Source: Chitinophagaceae bacterium (GTDB taxonomy: Bacteria > Bacteroidota > Bacteroidia > Chitinophagales > Chitinophagaceae). Taken from it: DNA of 64,000 nucleotides. The notes under the pieces were generated by a model that was not told the origin of the DNA, made no database searches, and saw nothing but the letters and a program-made list of their open reading frames with translations. How positions within the stretch are numbered: position 1 is the first letter of the stretch; every line of letters starts with the position of its first letter. Below are positions 54,070 to 62,402 of this stretch, piece after piece. A program made the position numbers and the translations under genes. The stretch covers positions 62,001-126,000 of the forward strand of contig JADJFD010000006.1 of NCBI GenBank assembly GCA_016708765.1. The letters run 5' to 3'.

Positions 54070-54636
54070 TTGAGTGATTTATCAGGAAGTAAATTAATGA
54101 AATTCTAACAGTAGATAAAATTAGATGTTTAAACGGTTGCATGGCTGAATTTTGTTGCCTTGCAAGCATATTTGTTAATTAATAATCCTTTAGTGTTTGA
54201 GGCGAGATGATGAAATTATTTGAGGATGGACTTTGCGGGATGGTGTATTGTGAAAGTTACCATCATATTGATTTACCTAAACTTATAGGCAAATAAACAC
54301 TAAAATGATATGTAAAATGCCAAAAGACAGACTTTAAAGAGATATGGAAAATACCATGCCATTAATGATGAGTCAATAGTAGATTTACAATAGCGTATTC
54401 AGACTGTTAAGATTTATTAGTAAAATTTGATTATACAGTTTTGCTCTGTTGATAAAAGGGCAATGTTTACCAAGTTACTGTGATATTATTCTCAATCTAA
54501 GAGGCTTAGACTTCAAAATCGGTCTGCAGTATATTAAAAATAGCAGTAAGCTAATTAGCTTTTTTTATATTGTAATGAAGAATGTTGTTATAAGTAAGGG
54601 CTGCTAATTTTCAAAAGACTGGTAACTCTTCTTTTA
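54070..54636. other. 567-base gene-free region with a duplicated promoter-like sequence
   Basis: No gene is supported. The segment 54111-54170 is a diverged copy of 61676-61735. A 29-codon frame at 54207-54296 follows it, with no family, so I leave it out. The rest is AT-rich spacer. Confidence 0.55.
54111..54170 (+). repeat. Copy A of a promoter-like repeat (copy B at 61676)
   Basis: A 60-base match with copy B. In the last 43 bases 38 are identical (TTTAAACGGTT, GCTGAATTT, CCTTGCAAGC shared), and the preceding 26-base block (GTAGATAAA start, overlapping by nine) also matches well. Similarity extends weakly upstream to about 54081. In copy A the -7-like box is TGCCTTGC, weaker than TACCTTGC in copy B, and no recognisable gene follows on the plus strand. 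Confidence 0.75.
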
Positions 54637-56169
54637 CTATTGCTTTAAAAATTTAAGTGTTTCATTTATTTCATTACTTGTAACTCTAATTGTGTATTCA
54701 CCTCTTGGTAAAAATTCTACATTGATGTTTTGCTGATTTTGACCATCGGCTATTACAATCGTTTTTATTAATTGCCCCGTTGAAGATAAAATAGTTGCTA
54801 TCACTTTTTTAGAGGGCTTGGTAAACACTAACAATGTATAAGTAGCAGCAGGGTTTGGATATAGTTGCAGTTGGTTACTCTTAGCCAAATTCACTTTTAC
54901 TATTTTACTATACTCAAACCTGTTATCCAGATCAACCTGTTTAAGCCGATAATAACTGTCACCTACAAAATTATTAAAATCATTGTAACTGTAATCTAAC
55001 GTTGTTGTACTGTTGCCACCAAAAGCCCTGCTGGGAACAAAACCTATTTGTGAAAATAAACTTTCATTACTCAATCTTCGTTCAATCTCAAAGCCTTTAT
55101 TATTATATTCTTGAGCGGTTTCCCAGTTCAACAATACAGTTTTCTCGTCTATTCTTCTTGCATTAAATTCAACCAATTTAACGGGCAATGGGAATGATGT
55201 CATTCCGATACCAAACTGGCTAAACGAACCAATATTATTTCGTCTGGTATAACCTGCACTTACAATACGACCGGCTGTACCGGCAGCAGGTAATACACTC
55301 ATAACTGGTACCTGCCAATCTGCGGCATTACTGCTAGCATCAGATCTTTTTAGAATGCCAAAAGCATTATCAGTAAGACCGATAAAGTTGTTAAAATATA
55401 GCTTAACAGCATATGTGCCACTTGCTGGCTGCATATCAGGCGTTAAATACCATACCCCACCTGTATTAACAGAAGTATATGAAGTCCCCATTTCACTTAC
55501 AAGCAGACCTACATCATTACCTGGCTTAGTGCCAAAAGATGCAGTAAGAAATGAAGAACCAGTAATGTTTGCATTAACAAACTGCAATAAATTGGACTGT
55601 GTTGCATTGCCCACCGGAAAATCATATGTGCCAGTATTGGATGTTATGCTACGACGCAAATTTCCATTTACCCAACTTATGGCATAATTGGTATTGGCAA
55701 CATCTGCTTGTACTGCGTTGGCAGCATTATTTAGTGCAATCAACTGAAAACTACCCGTATTGAATTTGCCATTTTTAAGTATAAGATTATTTGCAATTGA
55801 AATACTATTGTTGATAGTAGCTCCTCCGTTAACTGCATCTAAGGTTAAGGAAGGGAAAATAGTATTACCCGTAATAGTATGTCCGTTGGCACTTTGAAAG
55901 TATACCATCCCAGTACTCAGGGCTGAAAAAACTCCGGTAACGTTATTATCTGTCCAGTTACTTTGGTTTGATATACTGTTATTATTTATATACAGATTGC
56001 CATCATTTGAAATAGAACTTCCATTAGCCATCTGTAAGCCGCCTTGAACTGTAAGTATGGCCCCAGGAGTGATGGTTATATTTGAACCATTACTTAAATA
56101 AAGCACTTCTTGTGTTTGTGCAATAAAACCGGCTATTGCCAACACTAGTGTTATTAAGTAACGTAACAT
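54637..56169 (-). CDS. T9SS type A sorting domain-containing secreted protein
   Basis: 510 residues with a signal peptide (GFIAQTQ). The N-terminal half is beta-helix-like and rich in N/S/G (ITPGAILTVQGGLQM, ISNDGNLYINNNSISNQ). A linker with VNLAKSNQ leads to a T9SS type A tail (LQLYPNPAATYTLLVF, LPRGEYTIRVTSNEINETLKFLKQ). It is therefore sent to the outside. The middle region VEFNARRIDEKTVLLNWETAQ is a fibronectin-like domain typical of such proteins. No motif site is seen upstream. Function unknown. Confidence 0.82.
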   Translation of the reverse strand: MLRYLITLVLAIAGFIAQTQEVLYLSNGSNITITPGAILTVQGGLQMANGSSISNDGNLYINNNSISNQSNWTDNNVTGVFSALSTGMVYFQSANGHTITGNTIFPSLTLDAVNGGATINNSISIANNLILKNGKFNTGSFQLIALNNAANAVQADVANTNYAISWVNGNLRRSITSNTGTYDFPVGNATQSNLLQFVNANITGSSFLTASFGTKPGNDVGLLVSEMGTSYTSVNTGGVWYLTPDMQPASGTYAVKLYFNNFIGLTDNAFGILKRSDASSNAADWQVPVMSVLPAAGTAGRIVSAGYTRRNNIGSFSQFGIGMTSFPLPVKLVEFNARRIDEKTVLLNWETAQEYNNKGFEIERRLSNESLFSQIGFVPSRAFGGNSTTTLDYSYNDFNNFVGDSYYRLKQVDLDNRFEYSKIVKVNLAKSNQLQLYPNPAATYTLLVFTKPSKKVIATILSSTGQLIKTIVIADGQNQQNINVEFLPRGEYTIRVTSNEINETLKFLKQ

Positions 56170-56342
56170 GGTTAATTTTTTTTTTGTAATTAGGATTACT
56201 TTAATCAGTTCTTTTTATTTTTCTTTCATCATTTCAAAATATATAAATTCTGCTTTTTTTATATGAGTCTTTGTCGTAGGCCTTTTCAAATTTTTCATAA
56301 ATGTTTTGTTTTAGTAGATTTTGTATGCATTCAACACTACGA

Positions 56343-57623
56343 TTATTGTTTCTGCAAGTAATATAAAAGAGAATTATACGAACCAACGATGTTACACGGA
56401 AAAGAACCAGTTGGATTAAATATAGTAAACGCATATCCTAATCCCTCTTTCAAATAAAATTTATTTACACTACTTACATATCGGTAAGTGAAATAACCAG
56501 AGCTAATTTCTTCATTACAAATGTTATTCAAACTAGTCGATTGTCCATTTACCAGGTTCACTTTATAATGTAGCCTAATATTAGCTGCCGGTAGTGGAGG
56601 AGGAGGGCTAAAAAGTGTATCTCGTATACCACCATAAACATATATATCATCGCCCACTAGAGTTGAATTTGTAAAGAAAGTGGTATTAATAACCTCAGCT
56701 TTGTTGGTATATGAATTTAAAGCAGGATCGTATTCTATAACTGCCGCTCCAACTAAAAGAATTTTATTATTCTTAACAAGTGCATTACCCTGAATTGCAA
56801 AAGGTGTGTTACTGTTTACTAAATCAGCCGACCATGTATTAGCAATGGTGTTATATTTATAGAGTTTCTTTTCTAATTGTATCCCACTACTAATGCTGCT
56901 TGCGCCTCCAACAATGAAAAGGTCGCTGCCAATAGCACAAGATGCATGTATAAATGAACCAACAGGCATACTAGCAACAGCAGTCCAAGTATTGGTTAAC
57001 AGATTGTATTTTGCCCCGTCGCTATAAACTGTAAATGGATTGCCTATGTAGCCTCCGAATATATAAATTTCATTTCCCACTAAGGTCATTGAAGAATGTA
57101 CACGAGGCGATAAAGGGCTAATGCCGGGTAATTGACTCCACAACTCTGTTGTGATTTCATATTGATAAAGTATTCCATCACCTACATTATAAAAAATAAG
57201 TTTATTGTTATACTCTACATTTTCTAAATTATAAATTCCATTTGGCTCGGTAAATGTATTGTTCTGTTGTACCCATTGCCCGGGAAGATTCGTGGGTATT
57301 GTTACGTCAGTTACATCTTGCACATCAGATGCTTTAAAAACATTAAAACCAACCAACCGCAAAGCTGCAGTATCTAAACTGCGTGCAAGAATAATTGCTT
57401 TCGATGGCAAGGCTTCAAAACTTTTCCAGCTACTGCCAGTACCTCCTTCAAAATTCCCTCCATTGTACCGTATCGTTCCAGGTTGGTTAGTAGCAGTAGT
57501 TCCAATTTTAATAGCACCGTTTACATCTAGCTTTTGTTCTGGAGTTGTAGTGCCTATTCCTACGTTCTGAGCTACAATTGAATGACCAGTAAATACTGCT
57601 GCTAAAAAGAATATCTTTTTCAT
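56343..57623 (-). CDS. Secreted Kelch-repeat protein with an N-terminal fibre-like domain
   Basis: 426 residues. Signal peptide, then NVGIGTTTPEQKLDVNGAIK, the repeat-start typical of Bacteroidota tail-fibre-like secreted proteins. Residues 150-350 hold Kelch blades (SSMTLVGNEIYIFGGYIG, CAIGSDLFIVGGAS, STLVGDDIYVYGGIRD). The C-terminus has no T9SS sorting tail. Probably a surface adhesin or ligand-binding propeller. A GC-rich palindrome lies 46 bases before the start. Confidence 0.75.
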   Translation of the reverse strand: MKKIFFLAAVFTGHSIVAQNVGIGTTTPEQKLDVNGAIKIGTTATNQPGTIRYNGGNFEGGTGSSWKSFEALPSKAIILARSLDTAALRLVGFNVFKASDVQDVTDVTIPTNLPGQWVQQNNTFTEPNGIYNLENVEYNNKLIFYNVGDGILYQYEITTELWSQLPGISPLSPRVHSSMTLVGNEIYIFGGYIGNPFTVYSDGAKYNLLTNTWTAVASMPVGSFIHASCAIGSDLFIVGGASSISSGIQLEKKLYKYNTIANTWSADLVNSNTPFAIQGNALVKNNKILLVGAAVIEYDPALNSYTNKAEVINTTFFTNSTLVGDDIYVYGGIRDTLFSPPPPLPAANIRLHYKVNLVNGQSTSLNNICNEEISSGYFTYRYVSSVNKFYLKEGLGYAFTIFNPTGSFPCNIVGSYNSLLYYLQKQ

Positions 57624-57668
57624 ATTATTATTTTACCTGGCAAAAATAAAATTAAGGCTAACTTTAAA

Positions 57669-57687
57669 AACCCCCCGTTTAGGGGTT
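57669..57687. promoter_or_regulatory. Operator-like palindrome (site 10), could also be a terminator
   Basis: In the direction of the Kelch gene: AACCCCTAAACGGGGGGTT, 46 bases before its start, with TATTTTTG (-7 match) about 20 bases later. The flanking A and T runs also make it a good Rho-independent terminator for the regulator gene ending at 57762. Both roles are possible. Confidence 0.5.
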
Positions 57688-57761
57688 TTTAAAAGAATAG
57701 GAGATGTTTTAACTGGTCAGAATAGGAAGAAGCATGTGAAGATAAAAATGTAAAGAAGGGA

Positions 57762-58394
57762 CTAAATTATTTTTTCTCTAAAGGCTTTAGCCACCGCTTC
57801 AGACTTGGAATGTACATGTAATTTTACGTAGATGTTTTTTACATGGCTTTTTATTGTTTCGGTACTTAAAAAACGTTCAGCCGCAATGGTTTTATAACTT
57901 TTACCCTCGGTTAGGGCGGTTAATATTTCCAATTCCTTTACAGAAAGATTGAATTCAGCACTGGTTTGTTTAGTTTGCTTGCGAAACATCTCTAAAACTC
58001 TTGTGGCAATACTTCCCGTCATGGGTGCTCCGCCCTGCACAAAATCATTTAGGGCTTCCAGCAAACGGGAGGGAGCTATTTTTTTAAGCAGGTACCCACT
58101 TGCACCAGCCATTACACTCCTGAATATTTTTTCATCATCCTCAAAAACAGTAAACATAATTATGTCAACCGCAGGGAAATCTTTTTTTACCATCTTCACC
58201 GCTTCAATGCCATTAATACCGGGCATATCTATATCCATTAAAATAAGGCGGGGCATATGTATTTCTGTTTGCTCCAGTATTGTACGGGCATCATGCAGCG
58301 AAAAAACAACCTGGTAGTTGCCATTATTTTGTAACAGCATTTCCATACTGCTGCGTAACACATCATTGTCTTCTACAATACCAATTGTTATCAT
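57762..58394 (-). CDS. NarL/FixJ-type response regulator (partner of the propeller kinase)
   Basis: 210 residues. The receiver has VEDND near the start, the phospho-acceptor in RLILMDIDMPG, and Lys in YLLKKIAPS. The LuxR-type HTH is SVKELEILTALTEGKSYKTI and STETIKSHVKNIYVKL. It differs clearly from the two other regulators (31527 and 52168), so it belongs to another subgroup. It follows the kinase after a 101-base gap with a palindrome, so it may have its own regulated promoter. Confidence 0.92.
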   Translation of the reverse strand: MITIGIVEDNDVLRSSMEMLLQNNGNYQVVFSLHDARTILEQTEIHMPRLILMDIDMPGINGIEAVKMVKKDFPAVDIIMFTVFEDDEKIFRSVMAGASGYLLKKIAPSRLLEALNDFVQGGAPMTGSIATRVLEMFRKQTKQTSAEFNLSVKELEILTALTEGKSYKTIAAERFLSTETIKSHVKNIYVKLHVHSKSEAVAKAFREKII

Positions 58395-58427
58395 TGTGTA
58401 AAGTTCGGTTTACAGTTATTGAGGATA

Positions 58428-58445
58428 ATCCCCTGTTCGGGGGGT
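58428..58445 (-). promoter_or_regulatory. Operator-like palindrome (site 11), before a response regulator
   Basis: ACCCCCCGAACAGGGGAT in gene direction, 34 bases before the regulator start at 58394; an AACTTTAC -7-like box follows after about 22 bases. It could be autoregulation of the regulator. Confidence 0.65.
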
Positions 58446-58495
58446 TTAATTTTTATTAAAAAATGCACTATTTTATTATAACAATACAGACTTAA

Positions 58496-61400
58496 TTATT
58501 TTAACGGGCAGTGTAAAGTAATGGTAGTTCCTTTTCCCGGGGTTGAATGTACTAATAACGTTGCTTTCATTTCGGTTGCTCGCTGCTGCATATTGGCCAA
58601 TCCATTACCGGCAATAAAATTTTTTGTATCAAAACCAACCCCATCATCTTTTATTTCTAATATAAGGTTATGTCCTTTTATTTGCATTGATAAAACAGCA
58701 TTTTTACAACTGGCATATTTTACCATATTATTTAAAGCCTCTTTAAAAATGAGGAATAAATGCCGTCTATTTTGCATAGTTATGCTGATGTTGTTAAACT
58801 GCTGATCAAAATTGAGCTGATAATTAATTTTATTAAGCTCCATCGTTTCTGCAGCCAATTCTTTCATACGTAATACAATTCGTTCAACAGAATCGTTTTT
58901 CGGATTAATGCTCCAGATTATGTCATCCAGATTTTGGAGTAATAAACGGGAACTAACACCAATCTGATTCATCATTTCATTTGCAGCTGCAGTTTGTTTT
59001 TGTTGAACTTTTTGAGATGCTACTTCGCTTAATATAGAAATACTTGTCATCGTGGCACCAACATCATCATGTAAATCTCTGCTAATGCTGTTACGCATAT
59101 ACTGTACTTTTTTTAACTGGTTAATACGGTATTTATAAATGCTGTAAAGAATGCCGCTAAGTACTAGGAGGCACAATAAGATAAACCACCAGGTTTTATA
59201 ATAAGGAGGTTTAATTTCTATTTGCAAAGTTCTTTCATTGGTTTTTGCACCATCAGCGGTAACGGCATAAAAGCGAAAGGTATAATTGCCTGAAGATAAT
59301 CCAGTAAGATTTATGATAGCTTCAGGAGCAGCAATCCAATCGCCGGCTCTATGAATGCCATCTACCCGATAAAAATATTTTGTACTAAAAGGTAATTGCC
59401 AATTGGTTGCTGCAAATTCAATATGAATATCTTTTGTATTGGATGCTAATTCTATTGTAGAAATGTAATCAGGTAAAGTGGCAGCCTTGTACTCAGAACC
59501 ATTTATTTTTAAAGAGATAATATGTGTAAATGTGCTGTCTTTATTACCCCACAAGGAGTCTAAATTAAAAACCAAACCTTTATTTAACTGTTCTATTATT
59601 ATTTGCCCGTTGCTGCTGGCAAAAACAGGTACATCCAAATAATCTTTTTTTAATCCATCCCGTCCGTTAATTATTTGCCAGTTGTTTATGGAAGGAGTAT
59701 AAATAGCCAGCCCATTATTAAGGCATGCTAGTATATTGTTTTTAGGGTCGCAGGCTAAGTAGTTTATTTCCATTGCAGGTAAACCATTTTCTGTAGTAAA
59801 TCTTTTCGCTATGGTAAGATTATTAGTGTTTAATACCTGTATGCCTTCACTGTAATAGCCTAGCCATAAATTATCTTGTTTGTCTATGGCAATACTTTTT
59901 ATATTGTTAGATGCAAGGGGCTGTTTGGTATTTATTGAATCGTAAAAATAATTTACCTTTTTTGTTGTTACATCAAATTTAAACAAGCCGGCATTGGTGG
60001 CAGCCCAGGCATTATTTTTACTATCAGTTACTAATACAAGAGATTTGATTCCGCTTTTTGAATATTTTAAAAATTGTTGAATGGGAATAATATAGGTTGA
60101 TAATTTTCTATCGGCTACATTATAATGATATACTTCTTTTTTACCAGCAAGCCATATATTGCCCTTGCTGTCGCTTTCTATTTCAAATAATTTATTATCA
60201 GCAGTCGGTGCTGCTTCACCAGAAAATCCGTTTATAAGTACTGTATTTTTTTTATTTATATCAATAGAACACAATTGGCCATTATTATCTATTGCCCATA
60301 CAGCATTATTGGCATCAATTGCTACATCCTTAAACCAGCAATCTTTATTTTTTGCCGCAGGAAATAATTGTAGGTTTGAAAATTCAGCATCATAAAAAAC
60401 TAAACCATTGTAGTTAAAAAAAGTTGCCCAGTATCCTTTTCTGTTTGCATCATAAACGGTGGCGGTTAAGTAAGTGTCTTCAGCAGCAAATATTTTGTCT
60501 GCCGGGTAATTTATTTGATTGACAAAACGATTATAGTTGGGATGTAATTGATAAATACCAGCATTGCCACCTGCAAAAAAACCTGCATGCTGTGTTAGTG
60601 ATAACTTTTGAATACTTATTTCAGTATTTAATTGTTTTACATCAGGCTGTGTTAATGTGGCAGATATAGTTTGCGTTTTAATATGATAACTCAGTAAGCC
60701 ATCGTTTATGCAAGCCATATATATAATAGAATCTCCCAGCAATTGTAGATCCAGTATGGGATAATGATAATCATCTCTGCCCGGATTGGTATAGGGTATA
60801 CGTTTGAACTGTTTAGTTGTTTTATCAAATATAACCAGCCCTTCGTACCAAGTGCCCAAATACAGATAATTTCCCAATTGTTCAATACACAAAAAATAGT
60901 TTACATTTTTTATTTTATCGCCGGGATAAATAAAAGGATGATATATAAAGACGTTAGTGGTTTTATTAAAACTATACAAGCCATCCAAACAGGAAAGCCA
61001 TAGTATGTTTTTATCATTTTTATCTTCTGTAATTCCGGTAACATTATTCTCGGCCCGTTTAGATCCGTCGGTAGCTTTTAGTGGATCAGGATAAAAAAGT
61101 TGAAAAGTATCTTTTTGAGGTAGGTATTTTGCCAGGCCACGGCCTGCAGTGCCAATCCATAACGTTCCCTGGTTATCTTTGTAAATACAAGGTGTTCCGT
61201 AAGTTTCTGTACTATCTGACGACAGGCGTTTGTATTGGCGAAATTGACCTGTCTTTAAATTATATTTTGTAATTCCATATCGGAAACCGGCTATCCATAA
61301 ATTACCCAAATTGTCTTCCTCAAAATCAACAATGCTATTATCGCTGGGAGAATTGCTGTTGTAATAAAGTGAACTGATTTGCTTAAATCTTTTTCCATCA

Positions 61401-61585
61401 AAACGAAAAAGTCCTGAGTTACTACCTACCCATAAATAACCATCGCTGCTTTCAAATACTTTAGAAAAAGTATTCTGCCCTAACCCGTTTTCTCTACTAT
61501 AGGCAATAAACTTACCAATCCGTTGCTGGCTGCAAACAGTTAAAGAAAGAAGATTAATAATTAGAAAAAGTAGTTTCTTTTTCAA
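58496..61585 (-). CDS. Two-component propeller histidine kinase (Reg_prop, Y_Y_Y, HisKA_3)
   Basis: 1029 residues. Signal peptide 1-19. Reg_prop propeller blades cover about 25-690 (SSDGYLWVGSNSGLFRFDG, EDNLGNLWIAGFRYGITKY, DKQDNLWLGYYSEG). A Y_Y_Y domain follows (STKYFYRVDGIHRAGDWIAA), then one membrane span (WWFILLCLLVLSGILYSIY), the phospho-acceptor in ISRDLHDDVGATM, and an HATPase domain (EALNNMVKYASC, DDGVGFD, GNGLANMQQRATEM). Many relatives sense carbohydrates outside the cell, but no polysaccharide-degrading genes are here. The response regulator is downstream on the same strand. Confidence 0.94.
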   Translation of the reverse strand: MKKKLLFLIINLLSLTVCSQQRIGKFIAYSRENGLGQNTFSKVFESSDGYLWVGSNSGLFRFDGKRFKQISSLYYNSNSPSDNSIVDFEEDNLGNLWIAGFRYGITKYNLKTGQFRQYKRLSSDSTETYGTPCIYKDNQGTLWIGTAGRGLAKYLPQKDTFQLFYPDPLKATDGSKRAENNVTGITEDKNDKNILWLSCLDGLYSFNKTTNVFIYHPFIYPGDKIKNVNYFLCIEQLGNYLYLGTWYEGLVIFDKTTKQFKRIPYTNPGRDDYHYPILDLQLLGDSIIYMACINDGLLSYHIKTQTISATLTQPDVKQLNTEISIQKLSLTQHAGFFAGGNAGIYQLHPNYNRFVNQINYPADKIFAAEDTYLTATVYDANRKGYWATFFNYNGLVFYDAEFSNLQLFPAAKNKDCWFKDVAIDANNAVWAIDNNGQLCSIDINKKNTVLINGFSGEAAPTADNKLFEIESDSKGNIWLAGKKEVYHYNVADRKLSTYIIPIQQFLKYSKSGIKSLVLVTDSKNNAWAATNAGLFKFDVTTKKVNYFYDSINTKQPLASNNIKSIAIDKQDNLWLGYYSEGIQVLNTNNLTIAKRFTTENGLPAMEINYLACDPKNNILACLNNGLAIYTPSINNWQIINGRDGLKKDYLDVPVFASSNGQIIIEQLNKGLVFNLDSLWGNKDSTFTHIISLKINGSEYKAATLPDYISTIELASNTKDIHIEFAATNWQLPFSTKYFYRVDGIHRAGDWIAAPEAIINLTGLSSGNYTFRFYAVTADGAKTNERTLQIEIKPPYYKTWWFILLCLLVLSGILYSIYKYRINQLKKVQYMRNSISRDLHDDVGATMTSISILSEVASQKVQQKQTAAANEMMNQIGVSSRLLLQNLDDIIWSINPKNDSVERIVLRMKELAAETMELNKINYQLNFDQQFNNISITMQNRRHLFLIFKEALNNMVKYASCKNAVLSMQIKGHNLILEIKDDGVGFDTKNFIAGNGLANMQQRATEMKATLLVHSTPGKGTTITLHCPLK

Positions 61586-61675
61586 ATAAGGAATTTTAAT
61601 ACTACAATTTAGTTTTATTTGTTGGGAAGTAGGAAGAAGTGGTCATTATCGGGAGGTAAAGCAATAAAAATTTCC

Positions 61676-61735
61676 GTAGATAAAGTTACCTTTTTAAACG
61701 GTTACATAGCTGAATTTGGTTACCTTGCAAGCCTA
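61676..61735 (+). promoter_or_regulatory. Promoter-like repeat copy B, upstream of the prolyl isomerase gene
   Basis: TACCTTGC (61721-61728) is a -7-like box 38 bases before the start at 61767. The block from GTAGATAAAG onward is shared with 54111-54170. Conservation of this upstream sequence beside two different minus-strand genes suggests a duplicated regulatory region. Confidence 0.55.
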
Positions 61736-61766
61736 AATTTATTTTCTAATTAATATAAATAATAAC

Positions 61767-62222
61767 ATGGCGCAGGTAAAGAGTGGTGATAAAATTAAAG
61801 TACATTATCATGGAAAATTAAATGATGGAGAAACTTTTGATTCATCAGAAGGAAGAGACCCGTTGGAGTTTGAAGTGGGAAGTGGTATGGTGATAAAAGG
61901 ATTTGATGATGGAGTAACCGGAATGAGTGTTGGGGAGAAAAAAACTATCAATATTCCTTTTGCAGAAGCTTACGGACCGATAAATCCTGAAATGATTATC
62001 GAAATGCCTAAGGACAGATTTCCAGAAGATTTGGAACTTGGTATTGGTATGCCATTAATGATGAGTTACCAACAAGGGCAACAGTTTCAGGTAAAAATTG
62101 TTGAAATAAAGGAAGAAGCGGTTATGTTGGATGCTAATCATCATCTTGCCGGGAAAGATTTAACTTTTGATCTTGAGCTGGTTGAAATTGTTGCTCCGGT
62201 ATCAAGAATTATTATGCCGTAA
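61767..62222 (+). CDS. FKBP-type peptidyl-prolyl cis-trans isomerase (SlyD-like)
   Basis: 151 residues. The FKBP domain begins VKSGDKIKVHYHGKLNDGE, with FDSSEGRDPLEFEVGSG and the hinge VIKGFDDGVTGMSVGEKK. An insert-in-flap domain (about 70-125: PEMIIEMPKDRFPEDL) marks the SlyD subfamily, and the C-terminal FDLELVEIV completes the barrel. Without a signal peptide it acts in the cytoplasm, folding proline-rich proteins. There is no His-rich tail, unlike the metal-binding SlyD of E. coli. It has a probable promoter upstream (copy B). Confidence 0.92.
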   Translation: MAQVKSGDKIKVHYHGKLNDGETFDSSEGRDPLEFEVGSGMVIKGFDDGVTGMSVGEKKTINIPFAEAYGPINPEMIIEMPKDRFPEDLELGIGMPLMMSYQQGQQFQVKIVEIKEEAVMLDANHHLAGKDLTFDLELVEIVAPVSRIIMP

Positions 62223-62402
62223 TTCAATCGGCAATAAGCAAGATGCAAAAGTTAGATATCGCATATTGCATATTTATATAAAAGTTCAGCTTGCAATTAA
62301 TAGTGTAAGCTGATTTTTTTTGCCTATTGTCCATTGCTAATTGCTAATTCTTCATTGTCTATTCTAACTTTTAAAGTATATTACGTTCCCTAAAACAGAA
62401 AT

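Noticed and set aside
54207..54296. A 29-codon open frame after the promoter-like repeat copy A
   Set aside because: Too short and without any recognisable feature; only the position after a promoter-like sequence speaks for it.
57669..57687. Rho-independent terminator only
   Set aside because: The stem with A and T flanks would work as a terminator, but the position relative to the Kelch start, the -7 box after about 20 bases and its likeness to the other sites make an operator at least as likely. I kept both options in the feature entry.
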